Program-made: the position numbers and the translations under genes
Notes under the pieces: model-generated
What the model was told of the DNA's origin: nothing
What the model saw: the letters and a program-made list of their open reading frames with translations, nothing else
The model's database searches: none
DNA from: a bacterium
Lineage (GTDB): Bacteria; Patescibacteriota; Patescibacteriia; Patescibacteriales; JAKAJF01
Length of the DNA stretch: 5,320 bases
Direction: 5' to 3'
NCBI GenBank assembly: GCA_021813875.1
Contig: JAKAJF010000063.1
Coordinates: forward strand, 1-5,320
Part shown: piece after piece, positions 4,563 to 5,320 of the stretch
Numbering within the stretch: position 1 is the first letter of the stretch
Layout of the letters: every line of letters starts with the position of its first letter

Positions 4563-5320
4563 ATGAAAACAAAGAAGCAAAGAAATAAGGCCGATCCTTC
4601 GGTCTCCCTTAACAGAAGGAGCGAGAGGGACTTAAGGATCGATTTAAATAGGCCGAAAAATAGCCTGGAAGAAAAAATGGCCGAATTCCGCGATTATTTG
4701 ATCATCGAGAAGGGCCTGTCTGACAACACCAAGAGAAATTATGAGTTTTATCTGACCCGGCTGGCCGCCTTTGTCGAGGAGCGGGGCGTCGATTCTCCCG
4801 AGGGCCTGACCAAGGAAACGGTCCGAAAATTTCGGATTTATCTTAACGACCTGGAGAAGAAGGGCGAAAAATTAAGAAAAAACACCCAGAATTACCACCT
4901 GATCGCCTTGAGGGGCTTTTTAAAATATCTGATCAAGCGGGACATCAAAACTTTGGAGCCGGACAAGATCGAGCTCGCTAAACAAGAACCGAGACAGGTA
5001 AGCTTTTTGGAAGGTCCGGACCTGGAGCGGCTCCTGGAAGCGCCGCTCACGATCAACCCTCCCCTGCCGGAAGCGATCAAAAAACGGGACAAAGCTATCT
5101 TGGAGCTCTTCTTCTCGACCGGCTTGCGCGTCTCGGAGCTGACTAAGCTAAAGATTGAAAATGTAAATTTAACTAAAGATGAATTTACGGTGCGAGGCAA
5201 GGGTTCGAAGCTGAGAGTGGTCTTTTTGGCGCCGGAAGCCAAATATTGGATCAAGCAATATCTGGAAATAAGGAAAGATTTTAACCCTTATCTTTTTGTC
5301 GGCCATGACAAGGCCGAGAT
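4563..5320 (+). CDS. Xer-type tyrosine recombinase (N-terminal 252 residues, runs off the right edge)
   Basis: Tyrosine recombinases cut and rejoin DNA through a 3'-phosphotyrosine. Single Xer proteins of this kind usually resolve chromosome dimers. Visible are a SAM-like core-binding domain (about 36-128: LIIEKGLSDNTKRNYEFYL and a later N-T-Q-N-Y-H-L-I-A-L-R-G-F-L-K-Y-L) and the start of the catalytic domain with FFSTGLRVSEL (183-193). R189 is the first catalytic arginine. K213 in VRGKGSK is the beta-hairpin lysine; its 24-residue spacing from R189 equals that of E. coli XerD. The H-x-x-R box and the tyrosine lie beyond the window. ATG 4563 is the first start after an in-frame TAA. It has no Shine-Dalgarno but sits exactly at the predicted +1. 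This gives a basic 35-40-residue N-terminal extension; ATG 4677 (M39) would be the short form. An integrase of a mobile element cannot be excluded. Confidence 0.9.
   Translation, partial: MKTKKQRNKADPSVSLNRRSERDLRIDLNRPKNSLEEKMAEFRDYLIIEKGLSDNTKRNYEFYLTRLAAFVEERGVDSPEGLTKETVRKFRIYLNDLEKKGEKLRKNTQNYHLIALRGFLKYLIKRDIKTLEPDKIELAKQEPRQVSFLEGPDLERLLEAPLTINPPLPEAIKKRDKAILELFFSTGLRVSELTKLKIENVNLTKDEFTVRGKGSKLRVVFLAPEAKYWIKQYLEIRKDFNPYLFVGHDKAE

Noticed and set aside
4892..5254. 120-codon minus-strand frame inside the recombinase
   Set aside because: Ser-rich shadow of the conserved recombinase reading frame, with no domain or start signal.

Overview
The window looks like a chromosomal piece of a bacterium, most likely of the candidate phyla radiation (Patescibacteria). 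That placement is an inference. It rests on the gene set (rpsO, a LabA-like NYN-domain gene, pnp and a compact Xer-type recombinase close together), on very close resemblance of the NYN and S15 proteins to remembered CPR sequences, and on genes read without any Shine-Dalgarno sequence. The standard code fits: TGA is used as a stop and the 758-codon pnp frame has no internal TGA.

Layout. Most genes read leftwards (minus strand). From right to left: a partial tyrosine recombinase on the plus strand (4563 to the right edge) is divergent from rpsO (4440-4075). The two promoters overlap physically in the 120-base gap. rpsO ends in a good intrinsic terminator. Next comes a short cluster: a NYN-domain protein (4014-3517), two tandem related two-helix membrane micro-proteins (3491-3252 and 3255-3058, sharing an ATGA stop/start), an out-of-frame Cys/His-rich continuation of the second one, and a 47-residue single-helix ORF (2957-2814). 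The stop codon of that ORF lies inside an intrinsic terminator. An AT-rich stretch with a TATAAT box follows, and then a structured pnp leader with a bulged hairpin and an 83-bp palindromic repeat. pnp (2605-329) has its own terminator. The galT-like gene (276 to the left edge) starts exactly where transcription from its -10 box should start.

How the genes relate. rpsO and pnp are neighbours in many bacteria and both serve RNA biology (ribosome assembly; 3'-5' RNA decay). Here a putative PIN-like nuclease (NYN) and membrane micro-proteins sit between them. S15 carries an unusual acidic C-terminal tail that shares a ten-residue string with the PNPase linker.

The least explained part is the micro-protein cluster at 2814-3491. 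A coherent Cys-rich C-terminal domain is separated from its membrane anchor by a single base at an A6 run. This may be a sequencing indel, a real mutation or recoding.
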